The notes under the pieces were generated by a model. It searched no databases and was not told the origin of the DNA. It saw nothing but the letters and a program-made list of their open reading frames with translations. From an uncultured Eubacteriales bacterium (GTDB taxonomy: Bacteria; Bacillota; Clostridia; Peptostreptococcales; Anaerovoracaceae), in contig UQNJ01000011.1 in NCBI GenBank assembly GCA_900542295.1, positions 14,736-78,735 on the forward strand: DNA of 64,000 bases, given 5' to 3'. Below are positions 18,301 through 26,865 of the stretch, piece after piece; positions within the stretch are counted from its first letter, which is position 1; each line of letters starts with the position of its first letter. The position numbers were made by a program, and so were the translations under genes.

Positions 18301-19224
18301 ATGAAAAGAACAAAAATTAACTTTACTGCAAAAAAAGGACTGCTGATATTTGCGGCTTTATTTATAATATTTTATATAATCATATATGTGGTACCGACTA
18401 TGTCCGACATATTTACACAGACATATATAGCTGAGTATGGTACTCTCGAGGTAAAAGAAGATGCAGACTGTGTATTTGTAAGAAACGAGACTGCATATAA
18501 GGCTTCTTTTGAGGGAGCTGTTGAAAGAAAGGCAGAAAGCGGAGATCTTCTACGCTCCGGAAGTGTAGTTGTTACTTTGGGAGAAACGGAGATAGCCAAT
18601 GACAGCAGGGGAATAGTAAGCTATAGATATGATGGATACGAAGACAGGCTCAGTTCTGAAAATATGTTGGAGATAAAAAGCTCATTTATTTCAGAATATA
18701 AGAAAGCCAAGGCTTCTGTAAAAGAGGCGGTTTCAGGCCATGCAAAGTCCGGAGATGTAGTATTTAAAATCATAGATAACAGCAATTGGTACCTTATGTG
18801 CTGGATGAGCGAGGATAAGGCATCAATCTTTGAAGAAGGGCAGAGTGTTTCAGCAAGAATCGATGAAAACAGTGAGCTGCCTATGACGGTTGAAAGCATA
18901 TCAAAACAAGGGGAAGAAATGCAGATAATATTTTCCTGCAACAGAACCTATAAAGATTTTGATATGTATAGAGTAAAAGAATGTGAAATAATTGCTTCAA
19001 GCTATAGCGGAATTATTTTAAACAGCGACAGTATATTTGAAAAAGACGGTGTAAAAGGTGTATATGTAGTGGACAAGTTCGACAACAAAAACTTTGTTCG
19101 GGTTAATATATTATCGTCGCAAGGAGGAAAAACAGTCGTAGAAAAAAACTTCTTCTACGATACTGACGGAAATCGCATAGAGACTGTGGAAACATATGCC
19201 GAAATATTAAAATCCGGCAAATAA
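18301..19224 (+). CDS. HlyD-like membrane-anchored adaptor protein
   Basis: 307 residues, ATG behind AGGAG. One N-terminal membrane segment (about 14-34) is followed by a lipoyl/barrel-sandwich-like region (about 50-110 and 150-190) and a beta-rich C-terminal part, as in HlyD-family periplasmic adaptor-like proteins. Such a gene commonly precedes yggS-sepF in Clostridia, and its role there is unknown. No partner ABC transporter or TolC-type protein is adjacent. The overlapping operator suggests separate regulation from trmD. Confidence 0.75.
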   Translation: MKRTKINFTAKKGLLIFAALFIIFYIIIYVVPTMSDIFTQTYIAEYGTLEVKEDADCVFVRNETAYKASFEGAVERKAESGDLLRSGSVVVTLGETEIANDSRGIVSYRYDGYEDRLSSENMLEIKSSFISEYKKAKASVKEAVSGHAKSGDVVFKIIDNSNWYLMCWMSEDKASIFEEGQSVSARIDENSELPMTVESISKQGEEMQIIFSCNRTYKDFDMYRVKECEIIASSYSGIILNSDSIFEKDGVKGVYVVDKFDNKNFVRVNILSSQGGKTVVEKNFFYDTDGNRIETVETYAEILKSGK

Positions 19225-19239
19225 AAAGGGGTGAGAAGT

Positions 19240-19944
19240 ATGTCAATAGGCGAAAACATAAAACATATTCAGAAATTAAAGGAAGAGGCAGCACTGAGAT
19301 CCGGACGAAAGGGAGAAAATGTGCTGCTGGTTGCAGTTACAAAGCTGCATTCGACAGATGAAATAAACGAAGCAATAGACTGCGGTATTACAGACATAGG
19401 TGAAAATAAGGTTCAGGAAATAATGGACAAGTATGACCGTGTTAAACCTGTGCGCTGGCATCTGATAGGTCATTTGCAGACTAATAAGGTAAAATATATA
19501 ATAGATAAAGTCTCAATGATACATTCGGTTGACTCTCTGCATCTGGCAAAGGAGATAGACAAGCGTGCCAAACAGCATAATCTGACCATGGATATTCTGA
19601 TTCAGGTAAATTCAGCTATGGAAGAAAGTAAGTTCGGAATTACTACGGCAGAAACCGGTCAGTTGATAAACGATATATTGACGGAATGTCCGAATGTAAG
19701 AATAAGAGGTCTTATGTGCATAGCACCTTTTGAAGATAACCCTGATGATGCAAGAGTTTATTTTGCAGAAGTGAAGAAACTTTATGACGAGTATGGCAAA
19801 ATAGATAATCCGAATCTTGATTTCAAGTATCTTTCGATGGGTATGTCAAACGACTTTGAGGTTGCCGTTGAGGAAGGCTCCAATCTTATAAGAGTAGGTA
19901 CCTCCATCTTCGGAGTCAGAGATTATTCCAAAAAAATGGGTTGA
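19240..19944 (+). CDS. yggS: YggS/PLPHP family pyridoxal 5'-phosphate homeostasis protein
   Basis: 234 residues from ATG 19240, spaced correctly from AAGGGG; an in-frame GTG at 19231 overlaps the site. The PLP lysine is in LLVAVTKLHS (about residue 33), with IGENKVQEI, WHLIGHLQTNKVK and the C-terminal LSMGMSNDFEVA and GTSIFG motifs. The protein binds PLP without known catalysis and keeps B6 and amino-acid pools balanced. It heads the conserved yggS-sepF-yggT-divIVA division cluster. Confidence 0.96.
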   Translation: MSIGENIKHIQKLKEEAALRSGRKGENVLLVAVTKLHSTDEINEAIDCGITDIGENKVQEIMDKYDRVKPVRWHLIGHLQTNKVKYIIDKVSMIHSVDSLHLAKEIDKRAKQHNLTMDILIQVNSAMEESKFGITTAETGQLINDILTECPNVRIRGLMCIAPFEDNPDDARVYFAEVKKLYDEYGKIDNPNLDFKYLSMGMSNDFEVAVEEGSNLIRVGTSIFGVRDYSKKMG

Positions 19945-19962
19945 TATAGGAGGAGAATGTTA

Positions 19963-20460
19963 ATGGGAATTTCAGATACTTTTAAAAAATTAGTAGGAAT
20001 CGAAGATATAGATGACGAATTCGAAGAAGAAGAACTGGAAGCCGAAAAAGAAAGAATTTCAAGGGAAAGTTCTCGTAAAACACAGGCGGAATACAAGGCA
20101 CCTGTAAGTTTTGGAGACAACAGCGGCAATAAAGCCATGCCTATCGAAAGACGCATATCGGTTGCAGGAACAAGTGCTTTTAAATTAGTTGTAATAGAGC
20201 CGAAGAGCTTTGATGAATGCCCGAAGCTGGTAGACAGTCTTAAGGGCAGACGACCTGTTATAATCAATTTGGAAAAGATAGAAACAGAGACTGCCAAAAA
20301 AATATTTGATTTTTTGAGCGGAGCTACATATGCTTTAAATGGCAATGTACAGAAGGTAGCCAACAACATTTTCATATTTGCACCTGAAAGTGTTGATATA
20401 GCTGCAAATCAAGATGAAAGGGGATTCGATTTCGGGGGAAACAAAAACCCTTGGAGGTAG
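19963..20460 (+). CDS. sepF: Cell division protein SepF
   Basis: 165 residues from ATG 19963 (AGGAGGAG eight bases upstream; the ATG at 19957 is too close). It has the N-terminal amphipathic helix (MGISDTFKKLVGIED), an acidic linker and the C-terminal SepF core with LKGRRPVIINLEKIETETAKK split over the family's FtsZ-binding domain, plus the YALNG-NVQKV-NIFIFAPE segment. SepF anchors FtsZ to the membrane in Gram-positive bacteria. Confidence 0.96.
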   Translation: MGISDTFKKLVGIEDIDDEFEEEELEAEKERISRESSRKTQAEYKAPVSFGDNSGNKAMPIERRISVAGTSAFKLVVIEPKSFDECPKLVDSLKGRRPVIINLEKIETETAKKIFDFLSGATYALNGNVQKVANNIFIFAPESVDIAANQDERGFDFGGNKNPWR

Positions 20461-20476
20461 AATGATTTAGTTGCTT

Positions 20477-20755
20477 ATGAAAGGAACACTTATTTATGCC
20501 ATATATCTGTTCAGCAATATTTTGGTTATGACTCTTGTATTGCGAGCATTGATGAGCTGGTTTGTAAGGGACATGTACAGCACTGCCGGTAAAATTTATA
20601 CGGCGCTGATAAGATTTACAGAGCCTATTGTTATGCCGTTCAGGAGGCTGCTAAGCAGGTTTAACACAGGAATGTTTGATTTTTCTGTTTTACTTGCAAT
20701 GATTGCTATTGAACTGATAGGGAACTTGATTATAAGAATCATATTGTTTTTGTAA
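20477..20755 (+). CDS. yggT: YggT family membrane protein
   Basis: About 92 residues. Two hydrophobic segments flank the family motif SWFVRDMYSTAGKIY-L-RFTEPIVMPFRR (seen in two pieces). The start is uncertain: the GGAGG at 20453-20457 is 13 bases from an in-frame TTG (20471) and 19 from the ATG used here. YggT/YlmG proteins sit in the division cluster and affect septum or nucleoid placement. Confidence 0.9.
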   Translation: MKGTLIYAIYLFSNILVMTLVLRALMSWFVRDMYSTAGKIYTALIRFTEPIVMPFRRLLSRFNTGMFDFSVLLAMIAIELIGNLIIRIILFL

Positions 20756-20775
20756 TTTTATTAGGGGAGAGAAAA

Positions 20776-21372
20776 ATGATTACACCTGCGGATATAGAAT
20801 ATAAAGAGTTTACTAAAGCGGTAAGAGGTTACAAAGAGGAAGAGGTAGATGCCTTTTTAGATCTTATCATAATAGACATGGAAAAACTCATAAGAGAAAA
20901 CAAAAAACTTAAAAGTGAGCTTGAAAAGACCAAGAGTCAGGTGAGTCAGCATGTAAATACGGAGACTTCTGTGTATGAAACGCTTGAAGCAGCAAAGTCA
21001 CTTATGAACGATATAGCAGCAAGCGCTGAAAGAAGAGCTGAAGTGCTTTTGAAGAATGCAGAAATGGAAGCATCGCTGATAACAAAGGAAGCGAGAGAAT
21101 CAATTATTAAGCTTACTGAAGAAGGCAGCCGTTTGAGAGGCAGAGTAGAAACTTTCAGAAATCGATATAAGAGACTGCTTGAAGACGAACTGGAAAATTT
21201 GGATTATTCAAAAAACGATTTCTTTTCGGAATTTGAGAATGAATTTTTGACTTCATCCATGGGAAGCGTAGCTTCGGGGGAAGGCTTACAGGATGAGACA
21301 GCATCCGAATCATCAAATACGAATTCGGGGTCAAAAAGAGATCTTACAAAGACGATAGTTAATTTAAGGTAG
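20776..21372 (+). CDS. divIVA: DivIVA domain protein
   Basis: 198 residues, ATG behind AGGGGAG. The N-terminal membrane-binding segment (MITPADIEYKEFTKAVRGY) and GYKEEEVDAFLDLI are characteristic, followed by a long coiled coil (about 30-150) and a Ser/Asn-rich tail. DivIVA senses negative membrane curvature at poles and septa. The RNA-binding S4 protein YlmH that often lies between yggT and divIVA is absent here. Confidence 0.95.
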   Translation: MITPADIEYKEFTKAVRGYKEEEVDAFLDLIIIDMEKLIRENKKLKSELEKTKSQVSQHVNTETSVYETLEAAKSLMNDIAASAERRAEVLLKNAEMEASLITKEARESIIKLTEEGSRLRGRVETFRNRYKRLLEDELENLDYSKNDFFSEFENEFLTSSMGSVASGEGLQDETASESSNTNSGSKRDLTKTIVNLR

Positions 21373-21407
21373 CATTGAGGAGATGCCAACATTATAGTGC
21401 AATTAAA

Positions 21408-21884
21408 ATGAAAAAATTCAGGTATTTATTGGTAGTTGGGATTATAATTTTAGATCAGGTCACAAAATTTGCTGTAAGACAGAACATGTATATCGGCGAA
21501 AGTATTCCTCTGATAAAAGATGTATTTCATTTGACATATGTTCAAAATCGAGGAGGAGCTTTCAGCATATTAACGGGACAGGGGTTCATTTTGACGGTGG
21601 TTCCGCTTGCTGCTGTGAGCTTTGCATTATGGTATATGGAAAAGCATATAAATGAACATTGGAGTTTGTTTTTATCTCTCAGTCTTATAGCAAGCGGAGG
21701 AGTAGGGAATCTCATAGACAGGGTTTTCTTCGGTTTTGTGACGGACATGATAGATTTCAGATTCTTTCCGGTATTCAATATAGCGGACATTGCAGTTTGC
21801 GTAGGTGCAGGATTCTTGATTTTGTACACAATGTATTATTCTGACAATGAGGATCATAGTAAGACCGAGCAGAGATTGGGATAA
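21408..21884 (+). CDS. lspA: Lipoprotein signal peptidase (signal peptidase II)
   Basis: 158 residues from ATG 21408; the upstream TTG 21375 would add 11 charged residues uncharacteristic of the family, but no good ribosome binding site marks either start. Four membrane segments and the LspA signatures are present: DQVTK near the N-terminus, VQNRGGAFSI, GGVGNLIDR and FPVFNIADIAV, supplying the two catalytic Asp residues. It cleaves prolipoproteins after lipidation. Confidence 0.95.
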   Translation: MKKFRYLLVVGIIILDQVTKFAVRQNMYIGESIPLIKDVFHLTYVQNRGGAFSILTGQGFILTVVPLAAVSFALWYMEKHINEHWSLFLSLSLIASGGVGNLIDRVFFGFVTDMIDFRFFPVFNIADIAVCVGAGFLILYTMYYSDNEDHSKTEQRLG

Positions 21885-21919
21885 AGAAAGTATAGTATTA
21901 TATTCAGGCGGAAGCATTT

Positions 21920-22849
21920 ATGGATGATAAGTATATATTTCTGATAAACAAAGAGCAGCAAAGCACTAGATTGGATTTAGTGCTTTCTTTGCAGTTTGAG
22001 GAAATTTCAAGAAGCTTTGTGCAAAAGCTGATAGAGACAGGTAATGTTAAAATAAACGGTGAATCGTGCCTTCTTAAAAAGTATAAGGTGAGGGAAGGTG
22101 ACTGTATTGAGATAAATATTCCCAAACCGAAAGAACTTAATATCGAGGCTGAAAATATTCCGATAGATATAGTCTATGAAGATGACGATGTTCTTGTGGT
22201 CAATAAACCACGTGGTATGGTTGTGCATCCGGCGGCAGGCAATGAGACGGGAACGCTGGTAAATGCAATAATGTATCATTGTGGAGACAGACTTTCATCA
22301 ATAAACGGAATTATCAGACCAGGTATTGTACATAGAATAGATAAAGACACCAGCGGACTTCTTGTTATCGCTAAAAATGACGCTGCTCATGAATCACTGT
22401 CAAAACAGCTTGCAGAGCACTCCGTTACGAGACGATATGAGGCATTGATTTTTGATAATCTCAATGAAGATGAGGGAACTGTCAATGAACCCCTGTCGAG
22501 AGATCCGGCTAACAGACTTCGTTATGCGGTAGTTCATGATAAGAATTCAAAGAGAGCTGTGACGCATTGGAAAGTCATAAAACGGTTCGGAAGATTTACT
22601 CTTATCGAAGCAAGGCTGGAAACAGGAAGAACTCATCAGATACGAGTACATATGTCGTATATAAAGCATCCGCTTGTGGGCGATATGTTATATGGTCCGA
22701 GAAAACAACCCTTTGATGTTTCGGGACAGCTGCTGCATGCCAAAAAATTGGGTTTTATACATCCTAAGACCGGTGAGTATATGGAATTTGAAACTCAAAG
22801 ACCTGAAATATTTGATAAAGTGCTTGAAAAATTAGAAAATCATACTTGA
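21920..22849 (+). CDS. rluD: RluD-type 23S rRNA pseudouridine synthase
   Basis: 309 residues. N-terminal S4 RNA-binding domain (about 15-75), then the RluA/RluD catalytic domain with VVNKPRGMVVHPA and HRIDKDTSGLLVIAK, whose first Asp is the nucleophile, and the RTHQIRVHM motif. It follows lspA, the common Firmicute arrangement. The exact target uridines cannot be read from sequence. Confidence 0.95.
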   Translation: MDDKYIFLINKEQQSTRLDLVLSLQFEEISRSFVQKLIETGNVKINGESCLLKKYKVREGDCIEINIPKPKELNIEAENIPIDIVYEDDDVLVVNKPRGMVVHPAAGNETGTLVNAIMYHCGDRLSSINGIIRPGIVHRIDKDTSGLLVIAKNDAAHESLSKQLAEHSVTRRYEALIFDNLNEDEGTVNEPLSRDPANRLRYAVVHDKNSKRAVTHWKVIKRFGRFTLIEARLETGRTHQIRVHMSYIKHPLVGDMLYGPRKQPFDVSGQLLHAKKLGFIHPKTGEYMEFETQRPEIFDKVLEKLENHT

Positions 22850-22897
22850 TTTGAATATATTGTTTGAAGCATCTGTATTATTTTGTGAAAGGAAGTT

Positions 22898-23536
22898 ATG
22901 ATGGAGAAAGTTGTGTTAAATCCCGGAACCTTGCTGTCACCGGTTCCTGCCGTTATGGTATCCTGCGGAAGAGATGATGAAAAAAACATTCTGACTATAG
23001 CATGGACCGGAATAGTTAATTCACAGCCGCCGATGACATACATATCTGTAAGAAAATCGAGACACTCTCATTCCATAATAAGCAGAGAAAGGGAGTTTGT
23101 TATAAACCTTACAACCGAGAAAACTGCTTTTGCGGCTGACTGGTGCGGAGTAAAATCGGGTGCGGATTTTGACAAATTTAAGGAAATGAAACTTACTCCC
23201 ATCGAGTGCCAAGAAGTTTCATGTCCGATGATAGGTGAATCGCCCATCAATCTTGAATGTAAAGTTAAGGAAATACATGAGTTCCCCACTCATGACATGT
23301 TTATTGCGGAAATTGTAAAAATACATGTCGATAAAGAGTTAATGGAGGACAGTGGCAGGCTTGCAGCTGATAAGGCAGGTCTCGTTGCTTATGTTCACGG
23401 TGAATACTTCGGACTGAAAAAGAGCCCGATAGGCAGATTTGGATTTTCTGTCATGAAGAAAAAAACAAAGAAGCGGATAAGTAAGGAAAATCATCAGAAA
23501 TGGAGAGCTGCCAATCAAAGGAGGCGAAGAAAGTGA
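22898..23536 (+). CDS. Flavin reductase-like FMN-binding protein
   Basis: 212 residues; AAAGGA supports ATG 22898 or 22901. The fold motifs of the flavin_reduct family are visible: PVPAVMVSCG near the N-terminus, TIAWTGIVNSQPPMTYISVRKSRHS (in parts) and FVINLTTE. The last 25 residues are strongly basic (KKKTKKR...RRRRK), an unusual tail that might contact nucleic acid or membrane. Function is probably FMN-dependent electron transfer; the partner is unknown. Confidence 0.88.
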   Translation: MMEKVVLNPGTLLSPVPAVMVSCGRDDEKNILTIAWTGIVNSQPPMTYISVRKSRHSHSIISREREFVINLTTEKTAFAADWCGVKSGADFDKFKEMKLTPIECQEVSCPMIGESPINLECKVKEIHEFPTHDMFIAEIVKIHVDKELMEDSGRLAADKAGLVAYVHGEYFGLKKSPIGRFGFSVMKKKTKKRISKENHQKWRAANQRRRRK

Positions 23537-23614
23537 ATTTCTCCGGGGATGAGACTGGACATCATGGATAAAGATAGATAGGACTGATCCTTGAGCATTC
23601 ATTTTAATTTTTAT

Positions 23615-23652
23615 AAACCTGCCGGCCTGTTTTTAGGCAGACAGGTTTTTTG
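23615..23652. terminator. Bidirectional intrinsic terminator
   Basis: AAACCTG (23615-23621) pairs with CAGGTTT (23642-23648), with an inner GCCT/AGGC hairpin. T-rich tails lie on both strands, serving the flavin reductase gene and the convergent small gene at 23658-23765. Confidence 0.8.
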
Positions 23653-23657
23653 TACAT

Positions 23658-23765
23658 CTAAGTACGATTTTTAATATAGTCTATACAATCCTCACATACA
23701 TAACCGCATTTAAAGGTTATATTGTTGTGAATTCTCCCGCATAGTGAACAGCGATGCTGGCTCAT
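23658..23765 (-). CDS. 35-residue four/five-cysteine zinc-ribbon-like microprotein
   Basis: On the minus strand an ATG follows a near-perfect AAAGGAGGG site by nine bases and opens a 35-codon frame ending in TAG. The product has CxxC at residues 6-9 and a second cluster CGYVCEDC (20-27), a likely zinc ribbon, with a Lys/Arg-rich end. It ends just before a bidirectional terminator. I do not recognise a named family. The strong ribosome binding site and the metal-ligand spacing argue for a real gene. Confidence 0.75.
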   Translation of the reverse strand: MSQHRCSLCGRIHNNITFKCGYVCEDCIDYIKNRT

Positions 23766-23857
23766 GGTCTATACCCTCCTTTTTAGTATAACTAACAAGC
23801 AAGTACCTGAGATGTAGCTTAATGATAACCTAAATCTGAAGTAAATCAAAGGGCAAA

Positions 23858-23892
23858 TTACATAAAATGTAAAAAAAGACATTTTAATGTAA
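23858..23892. repeat. AT-rich inverted repeat
   Basis: TTACATAAAATGT (23858-23870) and ACATTTTAATGTAA (23879-23892) pair with a single bulged base around an A-rich loop. It lies between the microprotein gene and the rqcH terminator and may be a regulatory site; the rest of this gap holds nothing else I recognise. Confidence 0.5.
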
Positions 23893-23929
23893 GCTTTTGG
23901 CAATGTATTGTATTTTGTATTTTATAAAT

Positions 23930-23979
23930 AAAACCGCCGTATGATGCATACTGCTGGAATGCGAAATACGAGCGGTTTT
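23930..23979 (-). terminator. Terminator of rqcH
   Basis: AAAACCGC (23930-23937) with GCGGTTTT (23972-23979), extended by CGTAT/ATACG with one bulge. Read on the minus strand it is followed by TTTTATTTAT and closes the rqcH transcript. Confidence 0.85.
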
Positions 23980-23993
23980 AAGCTTGTGATTTA

Positions 23994-25718
23994 TTACGGC
24001 AGTTTGGGATTTACCCATACTGTACGGTTATTTGTGAATATTACCATGCCCGGCTTGGCTCCGGCAGGCTTTTTCACATATTTGACCGGAACATAGTCAA
24101 CCGGTACATTTTCCGATTTTCTGCCTTTACTGTGATATGCGGCTATTGAAGCTGCGGCATATATAACTTCATCCGGCAGCTCCTCAAAAGGAGGGAGTGT
24201 ATTTGTACCCGAATTTTGAGAGGCTCTCAAAATTACATGGGATCCGGGAATGTCTTTTGTATGAAACCATATGTCACGGGAAGACGCCGTTTTAAATGTC
24301 AGAAAATCGTTCTCTTTGTTATTTTTACCGACGAGAATTTCAAAAGCGTCGCCTATTGAGTACTTGTAAGGATCTGATTTTATCTTTTTTTCCTTGAAAC
24401 CGCCCGGTATTTTTCTTTTTCTGATATATCCCGTTTCCTCCAGCTCACGGCGAAGTGCGTCGATTTCCGAGATGTCACGGGCATTTTCAAGATATGAAAT
24501 AACGGATTCGAGGTAATTTATATCATTATCATTTGCACTTAGCTGAAGTTGCTTTTCTTTAACTGCTGTCTTTGCCTTTCCGTATTTTTTAAAATACCGC
24601 TGTGCATTCTTTGCAGGACTGACAGTGGGATTAAGCGGTATATCTATGGCAGTTCCGTCATAATAATTTGTTACGGTCGCAGATTTTGCGCCGGGTTTGA
24701 TTTTGTGTATATTTGCGGTAAGAAGTTCACCGTATAGTCTCAGGTTTTCTGAATTTTCCGCTTTCAGCAGGTCTTCTTTGAGACGCTGCTCCTTGAGGCG
24801 AAGCTTATCTAATTGAGCGGAGACGGTTCTCAGGAGATCCGAAGATTTTTGCTTTATTCGGTTTGTACTTTGTTTATTGTTATAATAATATTCCATACAC
24901 TCACTTAGGGAGTCGAATGGAATTGCTGTACATACATCTTCGTATTCCGACAGAGTAGTCACATGAAACTCTCTTGGAATACCTTTATCGTCGGTATATA
25001 CAACAGGAGACGCTTCGCTTAGATATATTTTTTTGCATGTATTTTTTAAAAACTCAACAGAGTTGTTTGATAATGCCATTTCCTCGGCAAATGAAGGCGA
25101 AATACCTCCGATGGTTTTTTGAATTACAGATGCGTCTGGAGAAAGGCCGTTGGCTGATATATAATTCTGCTCTGCTGAAATATCTCCGAGGAGTTCTTTA
25201 AAAGGTATTTTATCCTGTTTTGGCGGATATTGATAGATTATGCCCGGAAGAAGCTGCCTGACACGATTTACATCTATAGAAACATGTTTGATGGAATCTA
25301 TGATTTTGCCGGAAGCGATGTCGAGCAGTATTATGTTGCTGTGCTTACCCATGATTTCAAATATGAGTTTTTTTGAAACGGTAAAACCCAGTTCGTTGAG
25401 GGTCTCAAGACTTATTTCAATTATACGTTCGCTTCCCGTCTGTGTAATATCGGTAATTCTTGCGCCTTGTATATGTTTCCTCAGCAGCATGCAGAAAGGA
25501 AGCGGCGCCGGGGGATTCTGAAGCTGAGACCTGATGAAATGTATCCGTGCAGCACCGGGATTAACAGATGCATATAGCTTCAGATTTCCTTGCTTTGTGT
25601 GTATATGAAATACCAGCTCCTCTGATTCAGGCTGATATATCTTGTCTATTTTTCCCATTATCAGCTTTGGCCGCATTTCACATACGGCTGCCATTGTAAC
25701 TATTCCGTCAAAAGCCAA
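23994..25718 (-). CDS. rqcH: RqcH (Rqc2/NFACT family), ribosome-associated quality control
   Basis: 574 residues on the minus strand. NFACT-N begins MAFDGIVTMAAVCEM and contains the tRNA-contacting DVNRVRQLLPGI segment; a long coiled coil (about 290-420) carries the helical CC-M arms; NFACT-R near the C-terminus shows IWFHTKDIPGSHVILR and PVDYVPVKYVKKP. RqcH adds C-terminal alanine tails to stalled nascent chains on 50S subunits. Older annotations call it a fibronectin-binding protein (FbpA). It is transcribed alone from its own promoter. Confidence 0.95.
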   Translation of the reverse strand: MAFDGIVTMAAVCEMRPKLIMGKIDKIYQPESEELVFHIHTKQGNLKLYASVNPGAARIHFIRSQLQNPPAPLPFCMLLRKHIQGARITDITQTGSERIIEISLETLNELGFTVSKKLIFEIMGKHSNIILLDIASGKIIDSIKHVSIDVNRVRQLLPGIIYQYPPKQDKIPFKELLGDISAEQNYISANGLSPDASVIQKTIGGISPSFAEEMALSNNSVEFLKNTCKKIYLSEASPVVYTDDKGIPREFHVTTLSEYEDVCTAIPFDSLSECMEYYYNNKQSTNRIKQKSSDLLRTVSAQLDKLRLKEQRLKEDLLKAENSENLRLYGELLTANIHKIKPGAKSATVTNYYDGTAIDIPLNPTVSPAKNAQRYFKKYGKAKTAVKEKQLQLSANDNDINYLESVISYLENARDISEIDALRRELEETGYIRKRKIPGGFKEKKIKSDPYKYSIGDAFEILVGKNNKENDFLTFKTASSRDIWFHTKDIPGSHVILRASQNSGTNTLPPFEELPDEVIYAAASIAAYHSKGRKSENVPVDYVPVKYVKKPAGAKPGMVIFTNNRTVWVNPKLP

Positions 25719-25753
25719 TTTTAATTTCCTTTCATATTTAAAAACTATATTAC

Positions 25754-25782
25754 AGTATAGAGGAAAAAGTAAAAAATTTCAA
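25754..25782 (-). promoter_or_regulatory. SigA promoter of rqcH
   Basis: Read on the minus strand: TTGAAA (25777-25782), 17-base spacer, TATACT (25754-25759), about 35 bases before the rqcH start. Confidence 0.75.
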
Positions 25783-25835
25783 TGCTATTTGTCAAAGGGG
25801 CGAGTGAGGCTGTGACAAATATGACTGTATACATC

Positions 25836-25864
25836 TTGCCAAATGGAGATGTTTAATGTAAAAT
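25836..25864 (+). promoter_or_regulatory. SigA promoter of yicC
   Basis: TTGCCA (25836-25841), 17-base spacer, TAAAAT (25859-25864). The predicted transcript begins near 25871, downstream of an apparent upstream ATG at 25843 and before the chosen yicC start at 25906. Confidence 0.75.
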
Positions 25865-25905
25865 ATTTTTATTATCATAGATTTTGGAAAAGAGGGAAAC
25901 ATCAG

Positions 25906-26790
25906 ATGATAAAGAGCATGACAGGTTTTGGCAGAGGAGAATACTCTGACGGAAAACGAAATATAACGGTAGAAATAAAATCGGTAAATCACCGCTATTC
26001 AGATGTTTCGGTCAAGATGCCACGTCGGTACAGCTTTGCAGAAGACAAGATAAAATCCATGGTTAAAAGCAAACTGCGCAGGGGTAAGATTGATGTGTCT
26101 GTAATGGTTGAAAATATTACGGAAAATGATATAAATATTAAATTAAACGAGCCTATTGCTCGTCAATATTGCGAAAACCTCAAGCTTCTACAGAATAATT
26201 TCAGCTTGAAGGGAGACATTTCTCTTGAACTTCTTGCGACAATGCCTGATGTAATGAAAGCAATACCGGATGTGGAAGATGAAGGCGAGATAACTGCTGC
26301 TATATTGATTCCTGTTGAGCAGGCGGCATTAAATCTTGAAAATATGCGAAGTATTGAAGGTGAAAAGCTTGCAGAGGATCTTCTTTTAAAGGGAGAAATC
26401 ATAAAATCCCTGCTGGATAAAATAGCAGAAAGAGCACCGCTTGTAGTGACCGATTATATGGAAAGGCTTAAAAACAGAATAGCCGAGCTGTTACAAGGAA
26501 ATGCGGCACTGCCGGAAGAGAGAATTTTAACAGAAGCGGCAATCTTTGCCGATAAATGTTCTATAGATGAAGAAATTACAAGATTAAACAGTCATCTTAT
26601 TCAGCTGAAAAAAATAGTTCAAAGCAGTAATGAGGCAGAAGGAAAGAAACTTGATTTTCTTGTTCAGGAGATGAACAGAGAAGCAAATACCATCGGTTCA
26701 AAAGCAAACGATATAACAATAACAAATTACATGCTTGATATAAAAAGTGAGATAGAGAAGATAAGAGAACAGGTTCAGAATATAGAATAA
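25906..26790 (+). CDS. yicC: YicC/YloC family endoribonuclease
   Basis: 294 residues from ATG 25906, which follows AGAGGGA and opens the family signature MIKSMTGFGRGE. The C-terminal DUF1732 domain holds EEITRLNSHL and the GKKLDFLVQEMNREANTIGSKAND stretch (seen in parts). YicC proteins are endoribonucleases acting on structured RNA or mRNA. An upstream start at 25843 would lie before the predicted transcript. In many Firmicutes remA separates yicC and gmk; it is not found here. Confidence 0.94.
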   Translation: MIKSMTGFGRGEYSDGKRNITVEIKSVNHRYSDVSVKMPRRYSFAEDKIKSMVKSKLRRGKIDVSVMVENITENDINIKLNEPIARQYCENLKLLQNNFSLKGDISLELLATMPDVMKAIPDVEDEGEITAAILIPVEQAALNLENMRSIEGEKLAEDLLLKGEIIKSLLDKIAERAPLVVTDYMERLKNRIAELLQGNAALPEERILTEAAIFADKCSIDEEITRLNSHLIQLKKIVQSSNEAEGKKLDFLVQEMNREANTIGSKANDITITNYMLDIKSEIEKIREQVQNIE

Positions 26791-26793
26791 CTC

Positions 26794-26822
26794 TTGAAAA
26801 TATTGCAGGAATATGCTAAAAT
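26794..26822 (+). promoter_or_regulatory. SigA promoter of gmk-rpoZ
   Basis: TTGAAA (26794-26799), 17-base spacer, TAAAAT (26817-26822) with an upstream TG. It lies directly after the yicC stop. Confidence 0.7.
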
Positions 26823-26865
26823 ATTATTTCATAATAAGTGCATTTAATAACAATAGGAGTTCAAG

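Noticed and set aside
17522..18313. 263-codon open frame on the minus strand opposite trmD
   Set aside because: It lies wholly antisense to a certain trmD, has no ribosome binding site and encodes a Cys/Phe/Ile-rich sequence typical of a shadow frame.
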